A DNA stretch of 39,435 nucleotides from Paenibacillus kobensis NBRC 15729 (GTDB lineage Bacteria; Bacillota; Bacilli; Paenibacillales; Paenibacillaceae), in the NCBI RefSeq assembly GCF_004000825.1, contig NZ_BILZ01000053.1, positions 1 through 39,435 of the forward strand, written 5' to 3'. Below are positions 1 through 6,804 of the stretch, piece by piece (the first letter of the stretch is position 1; each line of letters starts with the position of its first letter). The notes beneath the pieces are model-generated. The model made no database searches. It was given only the letters and a program-made list of their open reading frames with translations, and was not told the DNA's origin. The position numbers and the translations under genes are program-made.

Positions 1-212
1 CACCTATTTGCTCGCTTTCGCGCCCGGCGGGCCGAAATAGGTGCTCTTCGGCACCTATTTGCTCGCTTTCGCGCCCAGCGAGCCGAAATAGGTGCTCTTC
101 GGCACCTATTTCCTCGCTTTCGCGCCCGGCGGGCCGAAATAGGTGCTCTTCGGCACCTATTTCCTCGCTTTCGCGCCCAGCGGGCCGAAATAAGTGCTCT
201 TCGGCACCTAGG
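1..212. repeat. Four 51-bp tandem hairpin repeats
   Basis: Four copies of a 51-bp unit start at 1, 52, 103 and 154, and a fifth begins at 205 and breaks off after CACCTA. Each unit has arms CACCTATTT and AAATAGGTG around a GC-rich core with its own small dyad (GCCC-GGC-GGGC). The junction between units also pairs (AGGTGC, TCTTCG loop, GCACCT). Copies differ by a few bases: core CCGGCGGGC or CCAGCGAGC, GCTCGC or CCTCGC, and one arm changed to AAATAAGTG. I see no open reading frame in it. The array runs off the left edge, so its full copy number is unknown. Confidence 0.95.
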
Positions 213-288
213 ACACATCTCAAAACGTTATTCTGCACCGCTGCAGTGCCGTTCACACTTCATTCGCATTTTTGCACCTGTCCAACGT

Positions 289-1392
289 TCAAACCATTGC
301 CTTCGCCACAAACACAACAACCGCCAATCCAATTGGGATTAGCCAGCCCCAACTACGATTTTCGCGCTCATTGATGACACTTTCATCTTCCTCGCCACGC
401 TGAACTAACTTGTTACTTGAACTGCTTATCCCGCTCGCATCCATCCTCCTCTTCATCAACTTCAGCAGCCGCAAGCATACATAGACGGCAAGTACCGATG
501 CGGCTCCCGTAGCCGCCAGCAGCCATACATCGATCCTCCCGCCTCCTGACGAAGCTCCTTCCACAAGATCTCCGCCACGTACATACGAGCCGACAACATA
601 CGCGATATTCGTCGCCAAGTGGACCGCTATGCCAGGCCAGATCGACCTTGCGTACAGGACGATGATCGATGAGACGAATGCAGCGATGAACAATTCGAGC
701 AGCCTATAGGGATTATCATGAAATAAAGCGAATAGCGCCGAACTCATAACGGCGGCGAAGATCGTTCCGCGCCGTTCATATCCGGTCAGCAGCACCCCGC
801 GGAACAGCATTTCCTCGCAGATCGGCGCAATGATCCCTATGCTTAGAATCAACAGCAGCAGAGCACCGATATTGTCCGCGATCGGGTACTCCGAAACCTT
901 ATATGTGTCGCCAACGACCGATAGGATGAGCTCTGTAAGCTGATGTACGAACAGCAGCGGAATCTGGCTGACGACATATACGGCAATGCCTAGACCCAGC
1001 ACAGACCACGGTACGGGATTAAGCCGCAGCGTCCGGCGCAAGGATAACCCCCTCCACTTGCTCCAACCGACTCCCGGCAACAAATTTAAACCGACCTGCC
1101 CAAACAATACATAGAACAAAAACAACACAAGAACGCCGTTTCCCTTCCCGTCTTGCCAAGATGCAAAGTCCGGAAGCATAACTCCTGCCGCATAAGAAAA
1201 CAGAAATATCCAACCCGCTTGCACCGGGTCAAGAGGCGTCTTCCCGATTTGCCGCCCTGTCCATTTGAACTCCGAATTCAGATTCTTTGCATTTATCTTC
1301 GCGTTCATGTCTATGTTCGACTTCTTACCATTTATCTTCGCAGTCATCTCTACGTTCGACTTTTTTGCATTTATCTCACCTTGCTGCGTCAT
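289..1392 (-). CDS. CPBP family intramembrane metalloprotease (CAAX protease-like)
   Basis: Membrane protease of the type II CAAX/Rce1-like (CPBP, Abi) family, 367 residues. The family motifs are visible: EEMLFR (E193, E194, R198), a second-motif His in FALFHDNP (H225) and HLATN (H258, N262), set among several hydrophobic segments between about residues 60 and 310, with one more at the C-terminus. Substrates of the bacterial enzymes are mostly unknown; some act in bacteriocin immunity or regulated proteolysis. The first 40 residues are unusual, with 2.5 copies of a 13-residue unit of the form NxKKSNxxMxAKI. The start at 1392 is preceded by GGGAG at 8-nt spacing; Met16 or Met29 are alternatives that would remove the repeats. 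The gene stands alone. Family assignment is firm, function is open. Confidence 0.88.
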   Translation of the reverse strand: MTQQGEINAKKSNVEMTAKINGKKSNIDMNAKINAKNLNSEFKWTGRQIGKTPLDPVQAGWIFLFSYAAGVMLPDFASWQDGKGNGVLVLFLFYVLFGQVGLNLLPGVGWSKWRGLSLRRTLRLNPVPWSVLGLGIAVYVVSQIPLLFVHQLTELILSVVGDTYKVSEYPIADNIGALLLLILSIGIIAPICEEMLFRGVLLTGYERRGTIFAAVMSSALFALFHDNPYRLLELFIAAFVSSIIVLYARSIWPGIAVHLATNIAYVVGSYVRGGDLVEGASSGGGRIDVWLLAATGAASVLAVYVCLRLLKLMKRRMDASGISSSSNKLVQRGEEDESVINERENRSWGWLIPIGLAVVVFVAKAMV

Positions 1393-1488
1393 CCCATCAA
1401 CTCCCGGTCATTAATACTACCGAAAGAGTTGTCTTCCATCAATTACCTATAATTCAAATTCACATTAAGAATAATTAAAATTCGCTTG

Positions 1489-1518
1489 CCATTGCCGTTG
1501 CCGTTGCCATTGCTGTTG
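1489..1518. repeat. Short GCCATT/GCCGTT hexamer run
   Basis: About five near-perfect hexamers (GCCATT, GCCGTT, GCCGTT, GCCATT, GCTGTT) lie in non-coding sequence upstream of the CPBP gene. It looks like a simple-sequence tract that could vary by slippage. No function is suggested. Confidence 0.6.
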
Positions 1519-1558
1519 TAACGCTCCGGTAAAATACCCGATGCTAAGCTAAACGCAC

Positions 1559-1605
1559 GCAAGGCGCTCCCCGGATGCACTGCTGCATCCCAAGGCGCGC
1601 CTTGC
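1559..1605. repeat. Two-tier inverted repeat
   Basis: Outer arms GCAAGGCGC (1559-1567) and GCGCCTTGC (1597-1605) enclose inner arms GGATGCA (1573-1579) and TGCATCC (1584-1590). Neither strand has a T-run next to it, so it is not a standard terminator. It may be a relic of a repeat element or an RNA structure. Confidence 0.6.
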
Positions 1606-1673
1606 GCTCGTCGTTCGTTAGGTGCGGCTCTGGCTGGCGAACCGCCACCCTAACTTCACCGCCGCTTACGTTA

Positions 1674-1772
1674 TTAACCGTTGACAGCCCCTGTAACCAT
1701 GCCCTTCATAATGTTCTTCTGCATCACGAGGAAGAACAGCATGGGCGGAAGCGCCGTCAGCACGAAACCAAA
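1674..1772 (-). pseudogene. C-terminal stump of a MalG-type sugar ABC permease
   Basis: Read on the minus strand, codons from about 1772 to the double stop at 1671-1676 give 33 residues. They include LPPMLFFLVMQ, then KNIMKGM, and end in TGAVNG. This is the typical C-terminus of MalG/UgpE/AraQ-type carbohydrate ABC permeases, where the last helix is followed by FVKG and then AGAVKG. The rest of the permease is missing: upstream the frame runs straight into the terminator of the alpha-xylosidase gene. I read it as the remnant of a lost sugar-uptake operon, left after a deletion with a breakpoint near 1772. The similarity is seen directly; the deletion history is inferred. Confidence 0.8.
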
Positions 1773-1775
1773 TAA

Positions 1776-1806
1776 TCCCGGCCGTCATCATCGATGAAGG
1801 CCGGGA
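1776..1806 (-). terminator. Intrinsic terminator of the alpha-xylosidase gene
   Basis: On the minus strand, TCCCGGCC and GGCCGGGA (8 bp) close a 15-nt loop and are followed by TTATTT. It lies just past the stop of the GH31 gene. Confidence 0.85.
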
Positions 1807-1838
1807 CCCGGAATCGCTTATATCGTTATACGTTCGAA

Positions 1839-4163
1839 TTACTTCAACGTAATCGTCACCGTCGCGCTGCTCTCGCCTGCCGGTACAAGCACCGAGCTGC
1901 CGTCTACCGAAGCGGATGCGCCGCTAGCCGATGCGATCTCGCCGATGCCGTGCAGCGTAACGCTGAACGCTTTGCCGCTGCCTTGCAGCGACACGACGAT
2001 CGACTTGCCTTCGCGGGTGATGGAGACGGCCGTCTCTACCGCACCCTTGATATCGCGTACCGTCGCCGAAGCGCTGCGGCCGTCTTCGAGCGTATAGACG
2101 TTGAAGTCTACACCGTTCGAGTAATCGTAGTCCGGACGAACATTGTTCGCGCCGAACGCGATAATCGAGTTCGGACGGGCGAACAACGGCAGGCTGTCGA
2201 AGCCGTAGTTCTCCTTGTGCCAGCCCGGCTGCTTCGTCTCGCCTGTCAGTACATGCGTCCAAGTACCGCCTTGCGGCAAGTAGTATTGAACGTCGCCACT
2301 CTCTTGGAATACCGGCGCTACGAGCAGGTTCTCGCCGAGCATATATTGGCGGTCGAGGAATTCCGTCGTCGGATCGTCTTGGAATTCGATGACCATTGCA
2401 CGCTGCGAAGGCAGACCGCGCTCAGGCGCTTGCGCTGCCGTGTCGAACAGATACGGCATCAGGCTGCATTTGAGCTTCGTGAAGAAGCGCGTAACATCGA
2501 CCGCTTCTTGGTCATAAGCCCAAGGCACCCGGTACGATCTGCTGCCGTGCAGACGGCTGTGGCTCGACAACAGGCCGAACTGCAGCCAGCGTTTGAACAC
2601 ATGTGTCGGAGCCGTGTTCTCGAAGCCGCCGATGTCGTGGCTCCAGAAGCCGAAGCCGGACAAGCCGAGCGACAGGCCGCCGCGAAGGCTCTCTGCCATC
2701 GACTCGTAGTCTGCGTAGCAGTCGCCGCCCCAGTGAACCGGGAACTTCTGTCCGCCGACTGTAGCCGAACGCGCGAACAGCGCCGCTTCGCCTTTGCCAA
2801 GCTTCTCTTCCAGAACGTTGAACACGACTTCGTTATACATCTGCGTGTAGTAGTTGTGCATTTTGAACGGATCGGAGCCGTCATGGTACACCACGTCAGT
2901 CGGAATCCGCTCGCCGAAGTCCGTCTTGAAGCTGTCGACACCCATGTCGACAAGATCGCGCAAGTAGCCTGCGAACCATTCGCATGCGGCCGGATTCGTG
3001 AAGTCAACGAGCGCCATGCCCGGCTGCCATAGATCCCACTGCCAGACGTCGCCGTTCGGACGCTTGACGAGGTAGCCGTTCTGCTTGCCCTCTTCGAACA
3101 GACGGGAGCGCTGTGCGATGTAAGGGTTGATCCAGACGCAAATTTTGAGCCCTTTCTCTTTCAGACGCTTCAGCATGCCAACCGGATCCGGGAAGGTGCG
3201 GTCGTCCCATTTGAAGTCTGTCCAATGGTATTCCTTCATCCAGAAGCAGTCGAAGTGGAACACATGCAGCGGCAAATCACGTTCCGCCATGCCGTCTACG
3301 AACGAGTTGACCGTCGCTTCATCATAGTTCGTCGTGAACGACGTCGTCAGCCACAGACCGAACGACCATGCCGGCGGCAGCGCCGGTTTGCCGGTCAGGT
3401 CCGTATATTTGCCCAGTACGTCCTTGATCGAAGGACCGTCGATAACGAAGTATTCGAGCGACTCGCCTTCGACGCTGAATTGAACCTTCTTCACCTTCTC
3501 CGAGCCAACCTCGAAGGAAACAAGCTCCGGCTGGTTGACGAATACGCCATAGCCTTTGTTCGAGACGTAGAACGGAATGTTCTTATACGTCTGCTCCGAG
3601 CTCGTGCCGCCGTCTTGGTTCCAGATATCGACGGCTTGTCCGTTCTTCACGAAAGCGGTGAACCGCTCGCCAAGACCATAGATGAACTCGCCTACGCCGA
3701 GATCCAGCTCTTCGCGCAGCCATCTGCGGTCTTTGCCTTCCGTAATATAAGCCATCGAACGCGGGCCGCTGCCCGTCAGACGCTCGCCCCCGCGGTAGAA
3801 CGCGACGCTCCACTCTGCGCCTTTGCGGATATGCGCGCTCAGGCTGCCCGTCGTGTAGATCATTTCCTCTTCCGTCTCGGTTACCGTGACGTGTCCGCTA
3901 GATTGCGGCGTCAGCTCGAACTTCGGTCCGCGTTCTACCACGCCTGCGTAGTGAATAAGCTTCACGCCGATGACGCCAGGCGCCGGGGAATGGAACTTCA
4001 CCGTCAACTGCAGCGTATCGAGCATGTTCGCACGGCTATGAATCGGAATTGGCGATACGTAAGCGGTCAGCTCTTCGCCCCGCTGCTCAACCTCATGCGC
4101 TTGCACGGCCGGTTTGACCGTAAAACCTTCGCGGATAAGCCAGTTGCCGTCTTGGAATTTCAT
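1839..4163 (-). CDS. yicI: GH31 alpha-xylosidase (YicI type)
   Basis: Cytoplasmic glycoside hydrolase of family 31 that removes alpha-1,6-linked xylose from isoprimeverose and other xyloglucan oligosaccharides. At 774 residues it is collinear with E. coli YicI (772) as I remember that sequence. Shared stretches include the N-terminal KxxDGNWLI, SFTTNYDEATVNSF and FHFDCFWMK. The nucleophile is Asp415 in KTDFGERIP and the acid/base is Asp481 in HWGGDCYADYES. There is no signal peptide, so the substrate must be imported; a permease stump lies just downstream. The start at 4163 has AAGGTGG about 10 nt upstream. The gene is divergent from an AraC regulator, its likely activator. Released xylose would feed the xylAB pair at the right end of the window. 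Confidence in the family is very high; the alpha-xylosidase specificity is inferred from resemblance to YicI. Confidence 0.93.
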   Translation of the reverse strand: MKFQDGNWLIREGFTVKPAVQAHEVEQRGEELTAYVSPIPIHSRANMLDTLQLTVKFHSPAPGVIGVKLIHYAGVVERGPKFELTPQSSGHVTVTETEEEMIYTTGSLSAHIRKGAEWSVAFYRGGERLTGSGPRSMAYITEGKDRRWLREELDLGVGEFIYGLGERFTAFVKNGQAVDIWNQDGGTSSEQTYKNIPFYVSNKGYGVFVNQPELVSFEVGSEKVKKVQFSVEGESLEYFVIDGPSIKDVLGKYTDLTGKPALPPAWSFGLWLTTSFTTNYDEATVNSFVDGMAERDLPLHVFHFDCFWMKEYHWTDFKWDDRTFPDPVGMLKRLKEKGLKICVWINPYIAQRSRLFEEGKQNGYLVKRPNGDVWQWDLWQPGMALVDFTNPAACEWFAGYLRDLVDMGVDSFKTDFGERIPTDVVYHDGSDPFKMHNYYTQMYNEVVFNVLEEKLGKGEAALFARSATVGGQKFPVHWGGDCYADYESMAESLRGGLSLGLSGFGFWSHDIGGFENTAPTHVFKRWLQFGLLSSHSRLHGSRSYRVPWAYDQEAVDVTRFFTKLKCSLMPYLFDTAAQAPERGLPSQRAMVIEFQDDPTTEFLDRQYMLGENLLVAPVFQESGDVQYYLPQGGTWTHVLTGETKQPGWHKENYGFDSLPLFARPNSIIAFGANNVRPDYDYSNGVDFNVYTLEDGRSASATVRDIKGAVETAVSITREGKSIVVSLQGSGKAFSVTLHGIGEIASASGASASVDGSSVLVPAGESSATVTITLK

Positions 4164-4257
4164 CGTTGATGCTCCACCTTTCGAATCGTTATCGTCATAT
4201 GCAAGGAATCAGGAATCGTTCATAACCTGTTGGCTGTATTAGAGGAGTGTGGATTGC

Positions 4258-4286
4258 TTGTGTATAAGACTCTATAGTTGTATTAT
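4258..4286 (+). promoter_or_regulatory. Predicted promoter of the araC-type gene
   Basis: TTGTGT (4258-4263), a 17-bp spacer and TATTAT (4281-4286) point toward the AraC gene. The -10 overlaps the near-palindrome GTATTATAC, so the opposite strand also reads TATAAT (4282-4287) toward the alpha-xylosidase gene. Overlapping divergent -10 boxes would tie the two transcripts together. Prediction only. Confidence 0.5.
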
Positions 4287-4376
4287 ACTGATTGCATCGG
4301 AGTCAAACTATCAATATAATGCGCATTCATAGCACGATTCTGACGTTAGGAACAGTTGACAAAGGTGGTCATGGCT

Positions 4377-5273
4377 ATGGATTTATATACGAAGCATAAT
4401 CTGCGGGAAGACCGGCTGCATGGCGATGCAATGCTGCCGCTGGCAGCTTACTGGATCGACCGTGAGGCAGGCGAGTCTATCCTGGACATGCATTGGCATC
4501 AGGAAGCGGAGTTTTTCTGCGTGCTGGAAGGCGAGGTTCTGTTTCTAGTGGATACCGACTACTTCGTCGTACGCGCAGGCGAGGCCGTATATATTGACGG
4601 AGGCGACATCCATGCGGGGCATTCGAGCAACGGCTCGGCATGCCGTTATTGCGCGATCGTCTTCGATGCAAGGTGGCTGGCCAGCGCGGATTATGATGCG
4701 GTTCAAGCGGGATTCATCGCGCCTCTCTTAGATAAACGGGCGGCTCTGCCCCGGCATATTCGACCCGGCACCGAATGGTCGGATGCCGTGATGGCGCATT
4801 TGCGCGCGGTTATTACGGCGTATGAACAGCAGCCAACCGGTTACGAAGCAGCGTTGAAAGGCCGCCTTCTGCTTCTGTTCTCCGAAATTGCAGCTGCGGG
4901 AGAATGGCGCAAGCGGACCGCTGCCAACGCCGGAGAGCTCGCTAAGGTTGAACGGCTGAAGTCCGTCATCGAATATATCCAGCATCACTACGACCGTCCG
5001 GTTCGGATCCGTGAGCTCGCCGATCTCGTGCCGATGAGCGAAGGCCAATTCATCCGCTGGTTCAAATCGATGACGCGCACGACGCCGATCGACTACTTGA
5101 ACGGGTACCGGGTACGCCAGGCGGCTGAACTATTGCGAAGCACCGACCGCAAAATCAGCGATATCGCACTCGAAGTCGGCTTCGATCATGTCAGCTACTT
5201 CATTAAAATGTTCCGCAGGCAAATAAAAACAACCCCTTCCGAATATCGGAAGGAGTCGGTGCTTGCTGAATGA
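4377..5273 (+). CDS. AraC family transcriptional regulator
   Basis: 298-residue regulator with an N-terminal cupin-type sensing domain (roughly residues 20-110, including HWHQEAEFFCVLEGE and GGDIHAGH) and two C-terminal helix-turn-helix motifs (about 195-295), ending in the usual FRRQIKTTPSEYRK. AraC proteins of this layout usually sense a sugar and activate a neighbouring glycosidase operon. Here the divergent alpha-xylosidase is the obvious target. I chose ATG 4377 because AAAGGTGG (4361-4368) lies 8 nt before it; TTG 4356 and ATG 4371 are in frame but badly spaced. The 3' end contains a terminator acting for the convergent marR unit, and only 9 bp separate the two stop codons. Confidence 0.9.
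   Translation: MDLYTKHNLREDRLHGDAMLPLAAYWIDREAGESILDMHWHQEAEFFCVLEGEVLFLVDTDYFVVRAGEAVYIDGGDIHAGHSSNGSACRYCAIVFDARWLASADYDAVQAGFIAPLLDKRAALPRHIRPGTEWSDAVMAHLRAVITAYEQQPTGYEAALKGRLLLLFSEIAAAGEWRKRTAANAGELAKVERLKSVIEYIQHHYDRPVRIRELADLVPMSEGQFIRWFKSMTRTTPIDYLNGYRVRQAAELLRSTDRKISDIALEVGFDHVSYFIKMFRRQIKTTPSEYRKESVLAE
5222..5255 (-). terminator. Terminator of the marR operon, inside the araC coding region
   Basis: The perfect palindrome CCTTCCGA-ATA-TCGGAAGG (5235-5253) is followed on the minus strand by TTGTTTTTATTTG. It ends the convergent oxidoreductase-marR transcript while encoding the last residues of the AraC protein on the plus strand. Confidence 0.8.
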
Positions 5274-5282
5274 TAACGAGTG

Positions 5283-5717
5283 CTAGTCGATCCTTTGCAT
5301 CGATTCAAATAAACGTCTTAAATGATTCAACAAATCATTTTTATCCGTCAGAGTCCAATCCGCCAAAGCTTCGCGCATTTTACTCTCGCGGGCGGAGCTA
5401 ATCATGGCATTGATCTCCTCGCCGTGCTGCGTCAATTGAGATACGCGAATCCGGGAATCCGAACTCGAGGGATACGTATGGACCAGCCCGGCGGTTTCCA
5501 GCTTATCGATTTGCCGGCTAACGCTCGAATAGTTTTTCCCCATCATATCGGCCAAGTCACCGACACTGGTCGGTTGGAGATGCGCGATGCCGACGAAGAC
5601 GCGAAAGGTTGCCGCCTCTAGATTTACGCCTGCGTGAGTAATCATTTTCTTATCACGGTCTGGCTGATTAATAATGGAAACCAAGTCAATCAGCGCTTTA
5701 AAAATTTGATTTTCCAT
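5283..5717 (-). CDS. MarR family transcriptional regulator
   Basis: 144-residue winged-helix repressor. The recognition region VGDLADMMGKNYSSVSRQI is followed by the wing, with the typical DSRIRVSQLT segment, between about residues 50 and 100; helices on both sides form the dimer interface. Its start is only 4 nt after the stop of the upstream oxidoreductase gene, with AAAGGTG inside that gene's last codons, so the two form an operon. MarR proteins of this kind are usually released from DNA by phenolics, quinones or thiol oxidation. Two identical palindromes upstream of the operon (6710-6724 and 6747-6761) are its likely binding sites, making the unit self-repressed. The inducing compound cannot be told from sequence. 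Confidence 0.9.
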   Translation of the reverse strand: MENQIFKALIDLVSIINQPDRDKKMITHAGVNLEAATFRVFVGIAHLQPTSVGDLADMMGKNYSSVSRQIDKLETAGLVHTYPSSSDSRIRVSQLTQHGEEINAMISSARESKMREALADWTLTDKNDLLNHLRRLFESMQRID

Positions 5718-5721
5718 TTTT

Positions 5722-6678
5722 CTACCGCACCTTTACAACTGGACGAGGCGTAAGAGGGGCATTCCAAGCCTCTTCGATCTCTTCAATCGCATATTGTTGA
5801 ATAGCGATTTGCAGTTTACCCTCAGCCGCCATTTCAAAAACACCCTTCACTGCGGACAGCATATCCGCTTTAGAGACACTTTTATCTCCGCTGCCTACCA
5901 GTTCAATTGTTGATGAGCGCAGAAGCGATGACGGCAACTGGATGTCCTCTTGCCCGGATGAAGTTCCAATGGTTACAAAGCGCGTTGCACGATCCGTATT
6001 GGTCTTCGCAAGAGCTGACATGATGGTGAGCGCGCTGTCTCCCCAAAGGTAATCCAATATAACGTCCACACCTTCGGCCACAACTGGCATCAGGGCATGT
6101 TCGAACAACGTTTTTCCGTTGTCAGCTGTCATATCAAATGCAATAGCCTCATCAGCTTCAAGTGCTTGCAGCTTCGTTTCATTACGTCCCGTTACAATGA
6201 TCTTCTTGGCCCCAAGACCCTTCGCAATCTGAACGGCTAGACTGCCGGATGCACCCGTAGCGCCATTAATCAATACCGTTTGGCCGGGCTTGAAGCCTGC
6301 CCGGAATACCAGTGCAGCCCACGACGACATAGCCGGGTTAGCGATGGCGGCAGCTGTGAGATCGTCAATGCCATCCGGCAAACGAACCGTCAGCTTCGCG
6401 TTGACAATGGTTTGCTCCGCCAGACTGCCATATGGTGCAGCAGGCATTGCAAAGTATACGCGAGTCCCATCTTCCAAAGTACCCACTCCGTCAAGGCCGG
6501 CTACAATCGGAAAGTTAACACTGGATGAGTAGTGCATCCCCATTGATCGGAACTTGCTGACTCGGCTCAAGGCTGCTGCCGACACCTGAATCAGAATTTC
6601 TCCGCCTGCCGCAACGGGGGAATTAAACTGCCCCAGTACAGGAATTGTCCCCTTCTCCTTCACAATTGCTGCCTTCAT
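5722..6678 (-). CDS. Quinone oxidoreductase-like MDR family enzyme
   Basis: 318-residue medium-chain dehydrogenase/reductase of the zinc-free quinone oxidoreductase type. The GroES-like N-terminal half carries GLDGVGTLEDG. The Rossmann half has the nucleotide site VLINGATGASGSLAVQIAK and then VTGRNETK, which fits NADPH binding. No structural-zinc cysteine cluster is present. It is likely a cytosolic reductase for quinones or enones. The start at 6678 has AAAGGGGAG 7 nt before it. A longer frame starting at 6723 would begin inside an operator palindrome and lacks a ribosome site. It is the first gene of a two-gene operon with marR, which suggests induction by its own toxic substrate. Confidence 0.87.
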   Translation of the reverse strand: MKAAIVKEKGTIPVLGQFNSPVAAGGEILIQVSAAALSRVSKFRSMGMHYSSSVNFPIVAGLDGVGTLEDGTRVYFAMPAAPYGSLAEQTIVNAKLTVRLPDGIDDLTAAAIANPAMSSWAALVFRAGFKPGQTVLINGATGASGSLAVQIAKGLGAKKIIVTGRNETKLQALEADEAIAFDMTADNGKTLFEHALMPVVAEGVDVILDYLWGDSALTIMSALAKTNTDRATRFVTIGTSSGQEDIQLPSSLLRSSTIELVGSGDKSVSKADMLSAVKGVFEMAAEGKLQIAIQQYAIEEIEEAWNAPLTPRPVVKVR

Positions 6679-6709
6679 CGTTTCTTCTCCCCTTTGCCTC
6701 TTCCTAATA

Positions 6710-6724
6710 TGTGCATATTGCACA
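6710..6724. promoter_or_regulatory. MarR operator, copy 1
   Basis: TGTGCATATTGCACA, with 6-bp perfect arms and a 3-bp centre, lies just upstream of the oxidoreductase ribosome site. A second copy in the opposite orientation is centred 37 bp away at 6747-6761. Likely bound by the MarR protein of this operon. Confidence 0.75.
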
Positions 6725-6746
6725 TATTAATAGTATATTCAATTTA

Positions 6747-6761
6747 TGTGCAATATGCACA
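6747..6761. promoter_or_regulatory. MarR operator, copy 2
   Basis: TGTGCAATATGCACA, the exact reverse complement of copy 1. The oxidoreductase promoter must lie between or within the two sites, because a long A/T run follows at 6762 and the next gene ends at 6805. Confidence 0.75.
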
Positions 6762-6804
6762 CTTTTTTTTTAAAAAAAATAAACATCACTTCGCTGTTCC
6801 ACCG

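Noticed and set aside
1-212. CRISPR array at the left edge
   Set aside because: Units are contiguous 51-bp tandem repeats with nearly identical interiors; there are no unique spacers and no cas genes.
1794-4169. Long plus-strand open frames opposite the alpha-xylosidase gene (1794-3032, 3225-4169)
   Set aside because: They are shadows of a firmly identified GH31 gene. The translations are Arg/Ala-rich without family motifs and lack ribosome sites.
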